Positions 13,508-20,098 of a stretch of 29,270 nt of DNA are shown piece by piece (the stretch's first letter is position 1; each line of letters opens with the position of its first letter). This DNA comes from a virus: IMG/VR virus record IMGVR_UViG_3300033571_001070, positions 1 through 29,270 of that record. The stretch is one strand, 5' to 3'. Position numbers and translations under genes: made by a program. A model generated the notes under the pieces. The model was given only the letters and a program-made list of their open reading frames with translations. It searched no databases and was not told where the DNA came from.

Positions 13508-13829
13508 GAATAAAGGAAGGCTCCTCCAGCAGTGGGTGGCTAAGAAGTTACTAGAGCATGCTCCTAAGCTAGAGCCTGACGATGTTGTCAGTACCAGCAT
13601 GGGAGCACCGGGGGAAGACGTTAAGTTATCCCCTGCTGCACGTAAGGTTTATCCAATTCAGATAGAATGCAAGAGTTACGCAAAGATAGCTGTATATGAA
13701 TTTTACAAACAAGCCTCTGTGCACGGTAATAAGGAGCCTGTTGTGGTCATTAAGCAGAATCAGTGCAAGCCTCTTGTTGTTGTTGATGCTGATTATTTCT
13801 TTAAGGTACTGACCGATGCAAGTAAATGA
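13482..13829 (+). CDS. PD-(D/E)XK-like nuclease, possible Holliday junction resolvase
   Basis: A 115-residue protein. The motif set GEDVKLS (44-50) and PIQIECKSY (58-66, E62-x-K64) fits the Asp...Glu-x-Lys active site of restriction-like nucleases. The N-terminal SSAKNKGRLLQQWVAKKLL helix carries an early basic patch. Phages place such enzymes among recombination genes, where T7 uses endonuclease I to resolve branched DNA before packaging. The start at ATG 13482 has GGGAGG upstream and overlaps the HNH stop by 26 bases. It may have been rebuilt after HNH insertion (see the preceding gene). The nuclease fold is fairly likely; the exact substrate is inference. Confidence 0.7.
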   Translation: MALKPSSAKNKGRLLQQWVAKKLLEHAPKLEPDDVVSTSMGAPGEDVKLSPAARKVYPIQIECKSYAKIAVYEFYKQASVHGNKEPVVVIKQNQCKPLVVVDADYFFKVLTDASK

Positions 13830-13974
13830 AATCACTGAACACGAAGATGGTTCAGCAACGTTGCACTTTGATCTGACCAACGAAGAAGTAAAGCTGTTGC
13901 TTGATTGGGCTATCAAAGAGGCTATCAAGAACGCTATTAAAGAAAGTGGAAAGGTCTTTGATGACATTCGATGA
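13816..13974 (+). CDS. Hypothetical protein, 52 residues
   Basis: ATG 13816 overlaps the end of the nuclease gene and the stop at 13972 lies inside the MazG start region. The peptide has a short beta-like start (GSATLHFDL) and a long amphipathic helix (EEVKLLLDWAIKEAIKNAIKE). The overlap on both sides and a coherent helix suggest a real gene. Function unknown. Confidence 0.65.
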   Translation: MQVNEITEHEDGSATLHFDLTNEEVKLLLDWAIKEAIKNAIKESGKVFDDIR

Positions 13975-14272
13975 ATATCAAAAGCAGGCATGGAGCTATG
14001 CGCTACCGACAGCAAAGACAAACCAGTACCTGCTTCCCGGTCTTGCTGGTGAAGTAGGTGAGCTACAAAGTCTATTTGCTAAATGCTTGCGTGATCGTAC
14101 TAATTTAGACTACATGGCTTTGCCTAAGGAACTAGGAGACATTCTGTGGTTCGTCTCAGGGATCGCCATGTATCATGGGCTGTCGTTGTCAGAGATTGCT
14201 GACAAGAACATTGAGAAGCTAGAGTCTCGTAAGCAACGTAATACTATTAAAGGATCAGGCAATGACCGTTAA
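13961..14272 (+). CDS. mazG: MazG-like nucleotide pyrophosphohydrolase
   Basis: A 103-residue all-helical protein of the MazG/dUTPase-type superfamily. The metal-binding set is clear: GEVGEL with Glu 31 and Glu 34, then KELGD with Glu 57 and Asp 60 (E-x2-E ... E-x2-D). These enzymes split NTPs or dNTPs to monophosphates and are thought to tune nucleotide pools or the alarmone level in infected cells. ATG 13961 with AAAGG upstream is preferred to an earlier in-frame start at 13901, which would run through the previous gene. It sits with ThyX and RNR in a nucleotide block. Confidence 0.88.
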   Translation: MTFDEYQKQAWSYALPTAKTNQYLLPGLAGEVGELQSLFAKCLRDRTNLDYMALPKELGDILWFVSGIAMYHGLSLSEIADKNIEKLESRKQRNTIKGSGNDR

Positions 14273-14546
14273 GAACGATGTATTTACTTTCAACTATAAG
14301 TCTGAAGAGGCTAACATCAGTTTTGAACTGACTGAGACAGACTATCAGTTGCAATCATGGCCGTATGTTCTGGATCATTTCGTAAAGTTCCTTGAGTCAG
14401 TATATCGATACGAGATTCAAAGCAAAATTCAATTGAAGTATTCTCCTTACACTGATCCTGAAACAGATTGGCATGGAGAGTTCTTCAATGTCCCGGAAGA
14501 CAATGAAGACGAACAAGATGATGAAAAGGCAGGACTGACTGAATGA
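14262..14546 (+). CDS. Hypothetical acidic protein, 94 residues
   Basis: ATG 14262 overlaps MazG by 11 bases; the stop overlaps the phosphoesterase start by four (ATGA). The N-terminal 70 residues look mixed beta and helix with many aromatics (WPYVLDHFVKFLESVYRYE). The last 25 residues are very acidic (EDNEDEQDDE). No known motif. An SSB-like or DNA-mimic role would fit the tail but is not shown. Confidence 0.7.
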   Translation: MTVKNDVFTFNYKSEEANISFELTETDYQLQSWPYVLDHFVKFLESVYRYEIQSKIQLKYSPYTDPETDWHGEFFNVPEDNEDEQDDEKAGLTE

Positions 14547-15313
14547 CTCGACACCTGATTATCCCTGATTGCCAAGTTCGTGAGGGTGTTCCTCTAGAGC
14601 ATCTTGAATGGGCTGGTAAAGCAATCGTGGAATACAGGCCTGACGTAGTGATCAACCTCGGAGACTTTGCGGACATGCCTAGCCTATCAACACACGATAA
14701 GGCAGGCTCCAAGGTCTTTGAGGGCCTTCGCTACAAGAAGGACGTAGACTTCACTAAGGAAGCAATGCAAATGCTTCTGAAGCCTATACGTGACTTGCAG
14801 GCACAGCAGAAGAAGAACAAGGACAAGATCTACAAGCCTCGGATGGTTCTGCTCCTGGGTAACCATGAGAACAGAATCGACAGAGCCATTAACAACTCGC
14901 CTATCCTTGACGGGCTGATCAGCACTAAAGACTTAGGCTATGAAAAAGATTGGGAAGTACATGGATTTCTACAACCTGTCTTCATTGACGGTGTGGGTTA
15001 CAGTCATTATTGGCCTGTTGGGGCTATGGGCAGGCCTGCTTCCAGCGCCTCTGCTATTGTCTCTAAACTTCATATGTCTTGCATTGCTGGTCATCAGCAA
15101 GGCAAACAAGTAGCATATGGTAAGAGGGCTGATGGAATTCCTCTGTGCTCCATCATTGCAGGCTCTTACTATCTTCACGATGAGCCCTACATGGATGGCC
15201 TCAGCAACAGTCATTGGCGTGGCCTTGTTGTCTTGAATGATGTACGACAAGGGCAGTTTGATGAGATGTTCCTGAGCATTGAATACCTTCGGAGGAAGTA
15301 TGCAAACGGCTGA
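14543..15313 (+). CDS. Calcineurin-like metallophosphoesterase
   Basis: A 256-residue protein with the metallophosphoesterase order of motifs: PDCQ (Asp 9), LGDFAD (Gly 40-Asp 41), GNHEN (Asn 107, His 108, Glu 109), His 155 in GYSHYW and AGHQQG (His 184). Two positions that are usually His, the third residue of D-x-H and the last of GH-x-H, are Gln here (Gln 11, Gln 186). The enzyme would hydrolyse a phosphoester, possibly on nucleotides or DNA ends; T4- and lambda-type phage phosphatases are distant relatives. The start at 14543 is coupled to the previous gene. The fold is sure, the substrate unknown. Confidence 0.88.
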   Translation: MTRHLIIPDCQVREGVPLEHLEWAGKAIVEYRPDVVINLGDFADMPSLSTHDKAGSKVFEGLRYKKDVDFTKEAMQMLLKPIRDLQAQQKKNKDKIYKPRMVLLLGNHENRIDRAINNSPILDGLISTKDLGYEKDWEVHGFLQPVFIDGVGYSHYWPVGAMGRPASSASAIVSKLHMSCIAGHQQGKQVAYGKRADGIPLCSIIAGSYYLHDEPYMDGLSNSHWRGLVVLNDVRQGQFDEMFLSIEYLRRKYANG

Positions 15314-15968
15314 CATTAAAGTAGAACTGATTACTTTCTGCGGAACAGATACCACTATCGTCAATGCTGCCCGTGTTTCTTTCAACAAAGAAAGTGCAAT
15401 GGAGCTTAACGACGATAATTGGCCTGTCTTCCCTGAGAAGGACAAGAAGCTGCTGAACTATCTTGCAAAGCATAAGCATCTCAGTCCATTCAATCATGCC
15501 TTCATGAGCTTCCGTGTCAAGGCTCCGATCTTTGTTGCTCGACAACTAGTGAAGCACAAGTTCATGCCGTGGAACGAGGTGAGTAGGCGCTACGTTGATG
15601 CTGAACCAGAGTTCTACATGCCTCCAATCCGTAAGCGGGCAGAGAGTGTCAAGCAAGGCAGCAGCGATGAACTGGTGGAAGAAGAGAAGCTAAATGGCAT
15701 GGACGTGCTAATTTCTGATGCACTGGCGCAGTACAACTACCTAATTAGGGTAGGAGCATGCCCAGAGCAGGCACGAATGGTACTGCCTCAGAACACCATG
15801 ACAGAATGGATCTGGAGTGGTACATTGGGTGCCTTCTGTGACATGCTTGCGCTACGATTGAAACCAGACACACAAAAGGAAACACGAATGGTTGCAGAAC
15901 TCGTTGCTGAGACTATCGAAGAGTTGTTTCCTGAATCATATAGGGCACGAATGACGTATGGGAAATAA
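15300..15968 (+). CDS. thyX: Flavin-dependent thymidylate synthase ThyX
   Basis: A 222-residue enzyme that methylates dUMP to dTMP using FAD, folate and NADPH. The ThyX signature RHRxxSxNExSxRY is present in changed form as KHKFMPWNEVSRRY (85-98): RHR is KHK and the first Ser is Pro, while NE, S and RY are kept. The histidine-rich substrate loop LAKHKHLSPFNHAF (55-68) and the C-terminal EQARMVLPQN helix fit the family. ATG 15300 has GGAGG (15291-15295) upstream and overlaps the phosphoesterase by 14 bases. It supplies dTTP with the RNR and MazG genes nearby. Confidence 0.92.
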   Translation: MQTADIKVELITFCGTDTTIVNAARVSFNKESAMELNDDNWPVFPEKDKKLLNYLAKHKHLSPFNHAFMSFRVKAPIFVARQLVKHKFMPWNEVSRRYVDAEPEFYMPPIRKRAESVKQGSSDELVEEEKLNGMDVLISDALAQYNYLIRVGACPEQARMVLPQNTMTEWIWSGTLGAFCDMLALRLKPDTQKETRMVAELVAETIEELFPESYRARMTYGK

Positions 15969-16326
15969 GTTTACTACCTGCAAGGACTGCTTCTACGAGA
16001 AGTTTACAGATTATGAAACGCCTTGCACTAACTGCTCCTGGAGCAACCGGTTTATTGCTAAAGGAGTCTTCAGTGACCCTCCTATCAAAACTGTACCAAT
16101 CACAAAACAGTCACAAGACAATGTGAACCATCCTAAACACTACACACAGGGTGGCATTGAAGTGATTGACGCGATTGAAGCATGGGGACTGAACTTCAGG
16201 CTTGCCAACGTGATCAAATATGTAGCACGGGCAGACCACAAGAAGAATAAACTTGAGGATCTGCGTAAGGCATTGTGGTATCTAAACAGGGAGATTGGCA
16301 AACTTGAGCAACCCACTGACGTATGA
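15958..16326 (+). CDS. DUF3310 protein with N-terminal zinc ribbon
   Basis: The C-terminal two-thirds is the DUF3310 nucleotide-kinase-like phage domain: NHPKHYTQGG (57-66), IEVIDAIEAWGLNF (67-80), VIKYVARADHKKN and LEDLRKALWYLNREI. The N-terminal 30 residues form a compact zinc ribbon with Cys 8, 11, 23 and 26, a combination often seen in phages. The biochemical role of DUF3310 is not firmly known; its place next to ThyX and RNR points to nucleotide metabolism. It overlaps ThyX by 11 bases. Confidence 0.85.
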   Translation: MGNKFTTCKDCFYEKFTDYETPCTNCSWSNRFIAKGVFSDPPIKTVPITKQSQDNVNHPKHYTQGGIEVIDAIEAWGLNFRLANVIKYVARADHKKNKLEDLRKALWYLNREIGKLEQPTDV

Positions 16327-16462
16327 AGAGATCAAAGAACGGCTGAAGAGGCTTGACGAAGTAACGCTTTTGGAACTCTTGGACATTAAGAGTGACGACA
16401 TCGTTGAACGCTTCTCAGACATTATTGAAGACCAAGTAGAACAACTACAGGAAGAACTATGA
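16304..16462 (+). CDS. Conserved-looking small acidic protein, 52 residues, TTG start
   Basis: TTG 16304 follows AGGGAG (16288-16293) by ten bases. Read as Met, the product begins MSNPLTYEEIKERLKRL and continues as acidic helices (VTLLELLDI, then DQVEQLQEEL). It overlaps DUF3310 by 23 bases and the RNR start by four (ATGA), which bridges the otherwise empty 132-base gap. A TTG start and coupling on both sides make this a good candidate for a missed gene. Function unknown; the sequence resembles small phage proteins known only as hypothetical. Confidence 0.7.
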   Translation: MSNPLTYEEIKERLKRLDEVTLLELLDIKSDDIVERFSDIIEDQVEQLQEEL

Positions 16463-18363
16463 CTTTTAAGATGAGTGGCTATAACGAGTGGATAGCCAAA
16501 TCCCGCTATTCTCGGTTCCTTGACGACAAGGGTCGTCGTGAACACTGGCCTGAGACAGTGAATCGGTACTTTGATTTCATGTCAAAGCACCTGCTCAAGA
16601 AGCATAACTATACAATTCCTGCTGAACTGCGGGAGCGTCTACAGACGGCAGTGACTAACCTTGAAGTCGTGCCAAGTATGCGCTCTATCATGACAAGCGG
16701 GGATGCACTGGAACGACAGAACGCAGCAGGCTACAACTGCTCATACTTGCCCATCGATGATACAAAGGCCTTTGATGAGGCCATGTACATTCTGCTGTGC
16801 GGCACTGGTGTGGGCTTCAGCGTGGAACAGAAGTATGTCAATAAGTTGCCTGAGATCCCTTGTAAGCTCTACGATTCTGAGTCTGTGGTTGTTGTTAAAG
16901 ACTCCAAGGAAGGATGGGCTAAGGCGCTACGACAGGTTATCGCCCTACTTTATGCAGGCGAGATCCCGAAGTGGGATGTCTCTGGAGTCCGCCCTGCTGG
17001 TGCTCGGCTCAAGACTTTTGGCGGGCGCGCATCAGGACCTGGGCCACTTGTTGAACTCTTTAAGTACGTGGTCTCCAAGTTCAAAGGCGCTGCTGGCCGT
17101 AGACTTAACAGCCTTGAGGCTCATGACATCCTTTGCAAGATTGGAGAAGTTGTGGTCGTGGGAGGAGTCCGTAGGTCTGCGATGATCTCTCTGTCTGACC
17201 TTAGCGATGATCGTATGGCTCACGCTAAGGCAGGTAACTGGTGGGACGGTAACGGACAACGGGCATTGGCTAACAACTCTGCTGTGTACGATAGTCGTCC
17301 TACGGTGGGTCAGTTCATGCGTGAGTGGACTAGCATTTATGAGTCACACTCGGGTGAGCGAGGGATCTTTAATCGGTATGCGAGTAAACTTCAGGCAGCT
17401 AAGAACGGACGTCGTAACGAAGATCAAGAGTGGGGGACGAACCCTTGCAGCGAGATTATTCTACGGCCTTATCAGTTCTGTAATCTTTCTTCTGTCATTG
17501 TGCGTAGCGATGATACTGTGGAATCTCTTAGCAATAAGATTTATCTGGCTACTATCCTTGGAACTTTTCAATCGACGCTAACGCACTTTCCGTACCTGCG
17601 GAAGATCTGGCAGACAAACACTGAGGAGGAGCGATTGCTCGGGGTGTCGATGACCGGCATCTTGGACAATGCTCTGCTTAACAATCCTGACAATCCCGAA
17701 TTGCCATCTATATTGGAAGGGCTTCGAAATGTCGCTATTGATACTAACGCTGAGTACGCTGATGCTATTGGCATTAACCGTTCTGTGGCTATCACCGCCA
17801 TCAAGCCGGAAGGCACAGTTTCGCAGCTTGCTGGCACTGCTAGTGGTATCCACCCTCAGCATAGTAGTTTCTACATCCGCCGCGTCCGTTCTGATAACAA
17901 AGACCCCCTCACTGACTTTCTGAAGTCTCAGGGGTTTCCTGCGGAGGCAGACTTCTACAACCAGAACAGCACCACGGTGTTTAGCTTTCCTATGAAGGTA
18001 GCCCCAGGTGCTCTACTGCGGGAAGACTTGGATGCTATCAAGCACCTGCGTCTGTGGTTGCTGTACCAGCGTCACTACTGCGAGCACAAGCCTTCTGTGA
18101 CCATCAGTGTCAAGGAAGAGGAGTGGCCTAAGGTAGGCGCATGGGTGTGGGATAACTTTGATGAGATCACTGGTGTGAGTTTCCTACCAATGGACGGAGG
18201 AACTTATAAACAGGCTCCTTATGAGTCCATCACTGAAGAGGAGTACAACAAACTGATGCAGACAATGCCTAAGCGTATTGACTGGGATGCCTTCAAGGAA
18301 GGTCAAGACAACGTGGAGGGAGCGCAAATGCTTGCTTGCACTGCTGGAGTATGTGAACTATGA
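16459..18363 (+). CDS. Class II (B12-dependent) ribonucleotide reductase, monomeric type
   Basis: A 634-residue enzyme that reduces ribonucleotides to deoxyribonucleotides with adenosylcobalamin as radical source. Compared with Lactobacillus RTPR the key residues are all present: Cys 94 and Cys 341 (redox pair, RTPR 119/419), the thiyl Cys 330 in NPCSE with Asn 328 and Glu 332, and the C-terminal reducing pair Cys 627/632 in ACTAGVCEL. It is shorter than the cellular enzyme (about 739). No small subunit gene is seen or needed, and the spacing of the residues matches the class II pattern. The phage would depend on host B12. It is coupled to the genes on both sides. Confidence 0.94.
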   Translation: MTFKMSGYNEWIAKSRYSRFLDDKGRREHWPETVNRYFDFMSKHLLKKHNYTIPAELRERLQTAVTNLEVVPSMRSIMTSGDALERQNAAGYNCSYLPIDDTKAFDEAMYILLCGTGVGFSVEQKYVNKLPEIPCKLYDSESVVVVKDSKEGWAKALRQVIALLYAGEIPKWDVSGVRPAGARLKTFGGRASGPGPLVELFKYVVSKFKGAAGRRLNSLEAHDILCKIGEVVVVGGVRRSAMISLSDLSDDRMAHAKAGNWWDGNGQRALANNSAVYDSRPTVGQFMREWTSIYESHSGERGIFNRYASKLQAAKNGRRNEDQEWGTNPCSEIILRPYQFCNLSSVIVRSDDTVESLSNKIYLATILGTFQSTLTHFPYLRKIWQTNTEEERLLGVSMTGILDNALLNNPDNPELPSILEGLRNVAIDTNAEYADAIGINRSVAITAIKPEGTVSQLAGTASGIHPQHSSFYIRRVRSDNKDPLTDFLKSQGFPAEADFYNQNSTTVFSFPMKVAPGALLREDLDAIKHLRLWLLYQRHYCEHKPSVTISVKEEEWPKVGAWVWDNFDEITGVSFLPMDGGTYKQAPYESITEEEYNKLMQTMPKRIDWDAFKEGQDNVEGAQMLACTAGVCEL

Positions 18364-19094
18364 ACATGCGAAAGAAGACTACAGAGGAAGAGACGCCTGC
18401 AAGGCAGACACAGAGTCTGAAGTTGAAGCTGGATCATATGTGTACGATTCAGGCAAAGACTGCCAAGCAACAGGAGTTCTTTGATGCCTACACCCGAGGA
18501 GATTACTTCATGTGTCTCCACGGTGTAGCAGGCACCGGGAAGTCCTACATTGCCCTCTACAAGGCCCTGGAGGAGGTTCTAGAGCGTAGCAACCCATACG
18601 ACAAGGTAGTGGTTGTTCGTAGTTCCGTACAGGGCCGAGACATGGGACACTTGCCGGGTAGCGCTGATGACAAGATGGAGGTATATATTCAGCCTTACCG
18701 ACAAATTGCATCAGACCTGTTCCGTCGCAAGGATGCTTGGGATCGACTCTGTGAGCAAGGACATGCTGAGTTCCTGTCCACATCGTTCATCCGTGGGACC
18801 ACATTCACAAACAGTATCTTGTTAGTGGATGAGTTTCAGAACATGAACTTTGAGGAACTGGACACAATCATTACCCGTGTGGGTCACACCAGTAAGATTA
18901 TCTTCTGTGGTGACATCCGACAGACAGACTTACGGAAGAAGGATGACAAATCTGGACTCCCTAAGTTCCTGTCTATCTGTGACACCATGAAGCAGTTCAG
19001 CAGGTTTGAGTTCACCACTGATGACATTGTGCGCAGCAGCTTGGTCAAGGACTACATCATTGCCAAGACTAAGTTTGAAGACCAGTGCCCATAA
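18360..19094 (+). CDS. phoH: PhoH-like P-loop ATPase
   Basis: A 244-residue PhoH-family protein. Walker A GVAGTGKS (55-62), Walker B ILLVDEFQNM (153-162), the SSVQGRDMGHLPG loop (88-100) and the sensor CGDIRQTDL are all typical. Phage PhoH proteins are widespread in podoviruses and myoviruses; nuclease/helicase-type activity has been reported for the family, but the role in infection is unsettled. ATG 18360 overlaps the RNR stop (ATGA). It is the last gene of the rightward arm and is followed 14 bases later by the terminator. Confidence 0.93.
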   Translation: MNMRKKTTEEETPARQTQSLKLKLDHMCTIQAKTAKQQEFFDAYTRGDYFMCLHGVAGTGKSYIALYKALEEVLERSNPYDKVVVVRSSVQGRDMGHLPGSADDKMEVYIQPYRQIASDLFRRKDAWDRLCEQGHAEFLSTSFIRGTTFTNSILLVDEFQNMNFEELDTIITRVGHTSKIIFCGDIRQTDLRKKDDKSGLPKFLSICDTMKQFSRFEFTTDDIVRSSLVKDYIIAKTKFEDQCP

Positions 19095-19107
19095 TTGAAT
19101 AGACAAT

Positions 19108-19157
19108 AAAAAAGCCCCTGCAAGGTTCCTTTAAGGTTCCTTGACAGGGGCTTTTTT
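19108..19157. terminator. Strong bidirectional terminator between converging arms
   Basis: AAAAAAGCCCCTG (19108-19120) and CAGGGGCTTTTTT (19145-19157) form a perfect 13-bp stem. Inner CAAGG/CCTTG can extend it after a one-base bulge. The T runs serve both strands, so it stops the rightward PhoH transcript and the leftward lysozyme transcript. It is exactly at the meeting point of the two arms. Confidence 0.95.
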
Positions 19158-19164
19158 GTTTGTG

Positions 19165-19626
19165 CTACGCGAGCAGCATTGCTTCGGCTTGCCGTCTGAT
19201 AGTCAGTCCTCTCAGGACTCTACCAGCAGCCTTGTTCCACTTCAGGATCTCTGTAGCGGCCTCATCCCATCGTTCTTCATTGACCATCTTACGCAGTGTA
19301 CTGATCTGGTAGTTCCTTAAGCCACAGTTGTAGCAGAAGGAGATCAGAGCAGCCTGCCTACGAGGATAGTTGATAACCTTTGGTGACAGCTTCAGCAGAC
19401 CCTTGTTGAAGTACTCTAGATGCTCGTCTAGGGCTGCTTCAGCCTGCTGGTGTGTCCAGACAGTCTCTGGAGTGATCTCCGGCCCCGTAGAGCCATAACC
19501 GATAGTCCAGGGGTGTCCTCCAGTGCCGGGATCAGGATAGGCTTTACAGCCTCCATCAGGTAGTCTCTTGTGATAACCCTCAAAGGGCTTCACAAGAGCT
19601 TCCCTAGCAATCTTAATTGCTTCCAC
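19165..19626 (-). CDS. Endolysin, GH24 lysozyme (muramidase)
   Basis: A 153-residue T4/P22-type lysozyme. The catalytic triad is seen as Glu 16 (KPFEGYHK), Asp 32 (AYPDPGTG) and Thr 41 (HPWTIGYG). Further conserved stretches are the QAEAALDEHL helix, RRQAALISFCYNCG (89-102) and the WNKAAGRVLRGLTIRRQAEAML end. No signal peptide or anchor is seen, so it needs the holin to reach the wall. The start overlaps the holin gene by 14 bases. It is the last gene of the leftward late arm. Confidence 0.95.
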   Translation of the reverse strand: MEAIKIAREALVKPFEGYHKRLPDGGCKAYPDPGTGGHPWTIGYGSTGPEITPETVWTHQQAEAALDEHLEYFNKGLLKLSPKVINYPRRQAALISFCYNCGLRNYQISTLRKMVNEERWDEAATEILKWNKAAGRVLRGLTIRRQAEAMLLA

Positions 19627-20098
19627 GATACTTCTCTATGGTTCTACCAACGAACCAGAAAGTAAGGATCATGTTCAACATCCCGAAGTCTTCAGCAGTC
19701 CAGAGGGACACCAGTGCATCCTTCCAAGGAGCACCAGAGTCTATGGCATAAGACACCATAATGATCTTGTAGGCAACGTACATCCCAAAGAGAACGTAAG
19801 TGACTCCGGGCCTTACAAGAGCAGACAAACTAGCAACCCACTTCCATGCCTTCTTGTCTGCTTCACCTTGTTGCTTGAATGCCTCACTGATGGCTTCTAG
19901 CTGTGTAGCGCTATGCTCTACATAACGCTCTTCGATCCTGAACTCACCACGAATCTTCTCTAGGTCAGTCTGCAGGGTGAACATCTTGAGTTCATGCAGT
20001 CTTTCATCTTTACGATCAAAGAACTTCAGGATCTCAGGAGCTAGTCGGAACAAGCCACCTAAGAGACTGCCTAGAATACCTCCTGAAAAGAAGTCCAT
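19613..20098 (-). CDS. Putative holin of the GTA three-span type
   Basis: A 161-residue membrane protein. A hydrophobic Gly/Leu segment at residues 6-20 is followed by a charged helical middle (28-86) and two likely membrane spans (about 96-117 and 136-152), matching the holin family described for gene transfer agents and many phages. It directly precedes and overlaps the endolysin. Holins time lysis by opening the inner membrane. The start overlaps the previous stop by TAATG. Confidence 0.85.
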   Translation of the reverse strand: MDFFSGGILGSLLGGLFRLAPEILKFFDRKDERLHELKMFTLQTDLEKIRGEFRIEERYVEHSATQLEAISEAFKQQGEADKKAWKWVASLSALVRPGVTYVLFGMYVAYKIIMVSYAIDSGAPWKDALVSLWTAEDFGMLNMILTFWFVGRTIEKYRGSN

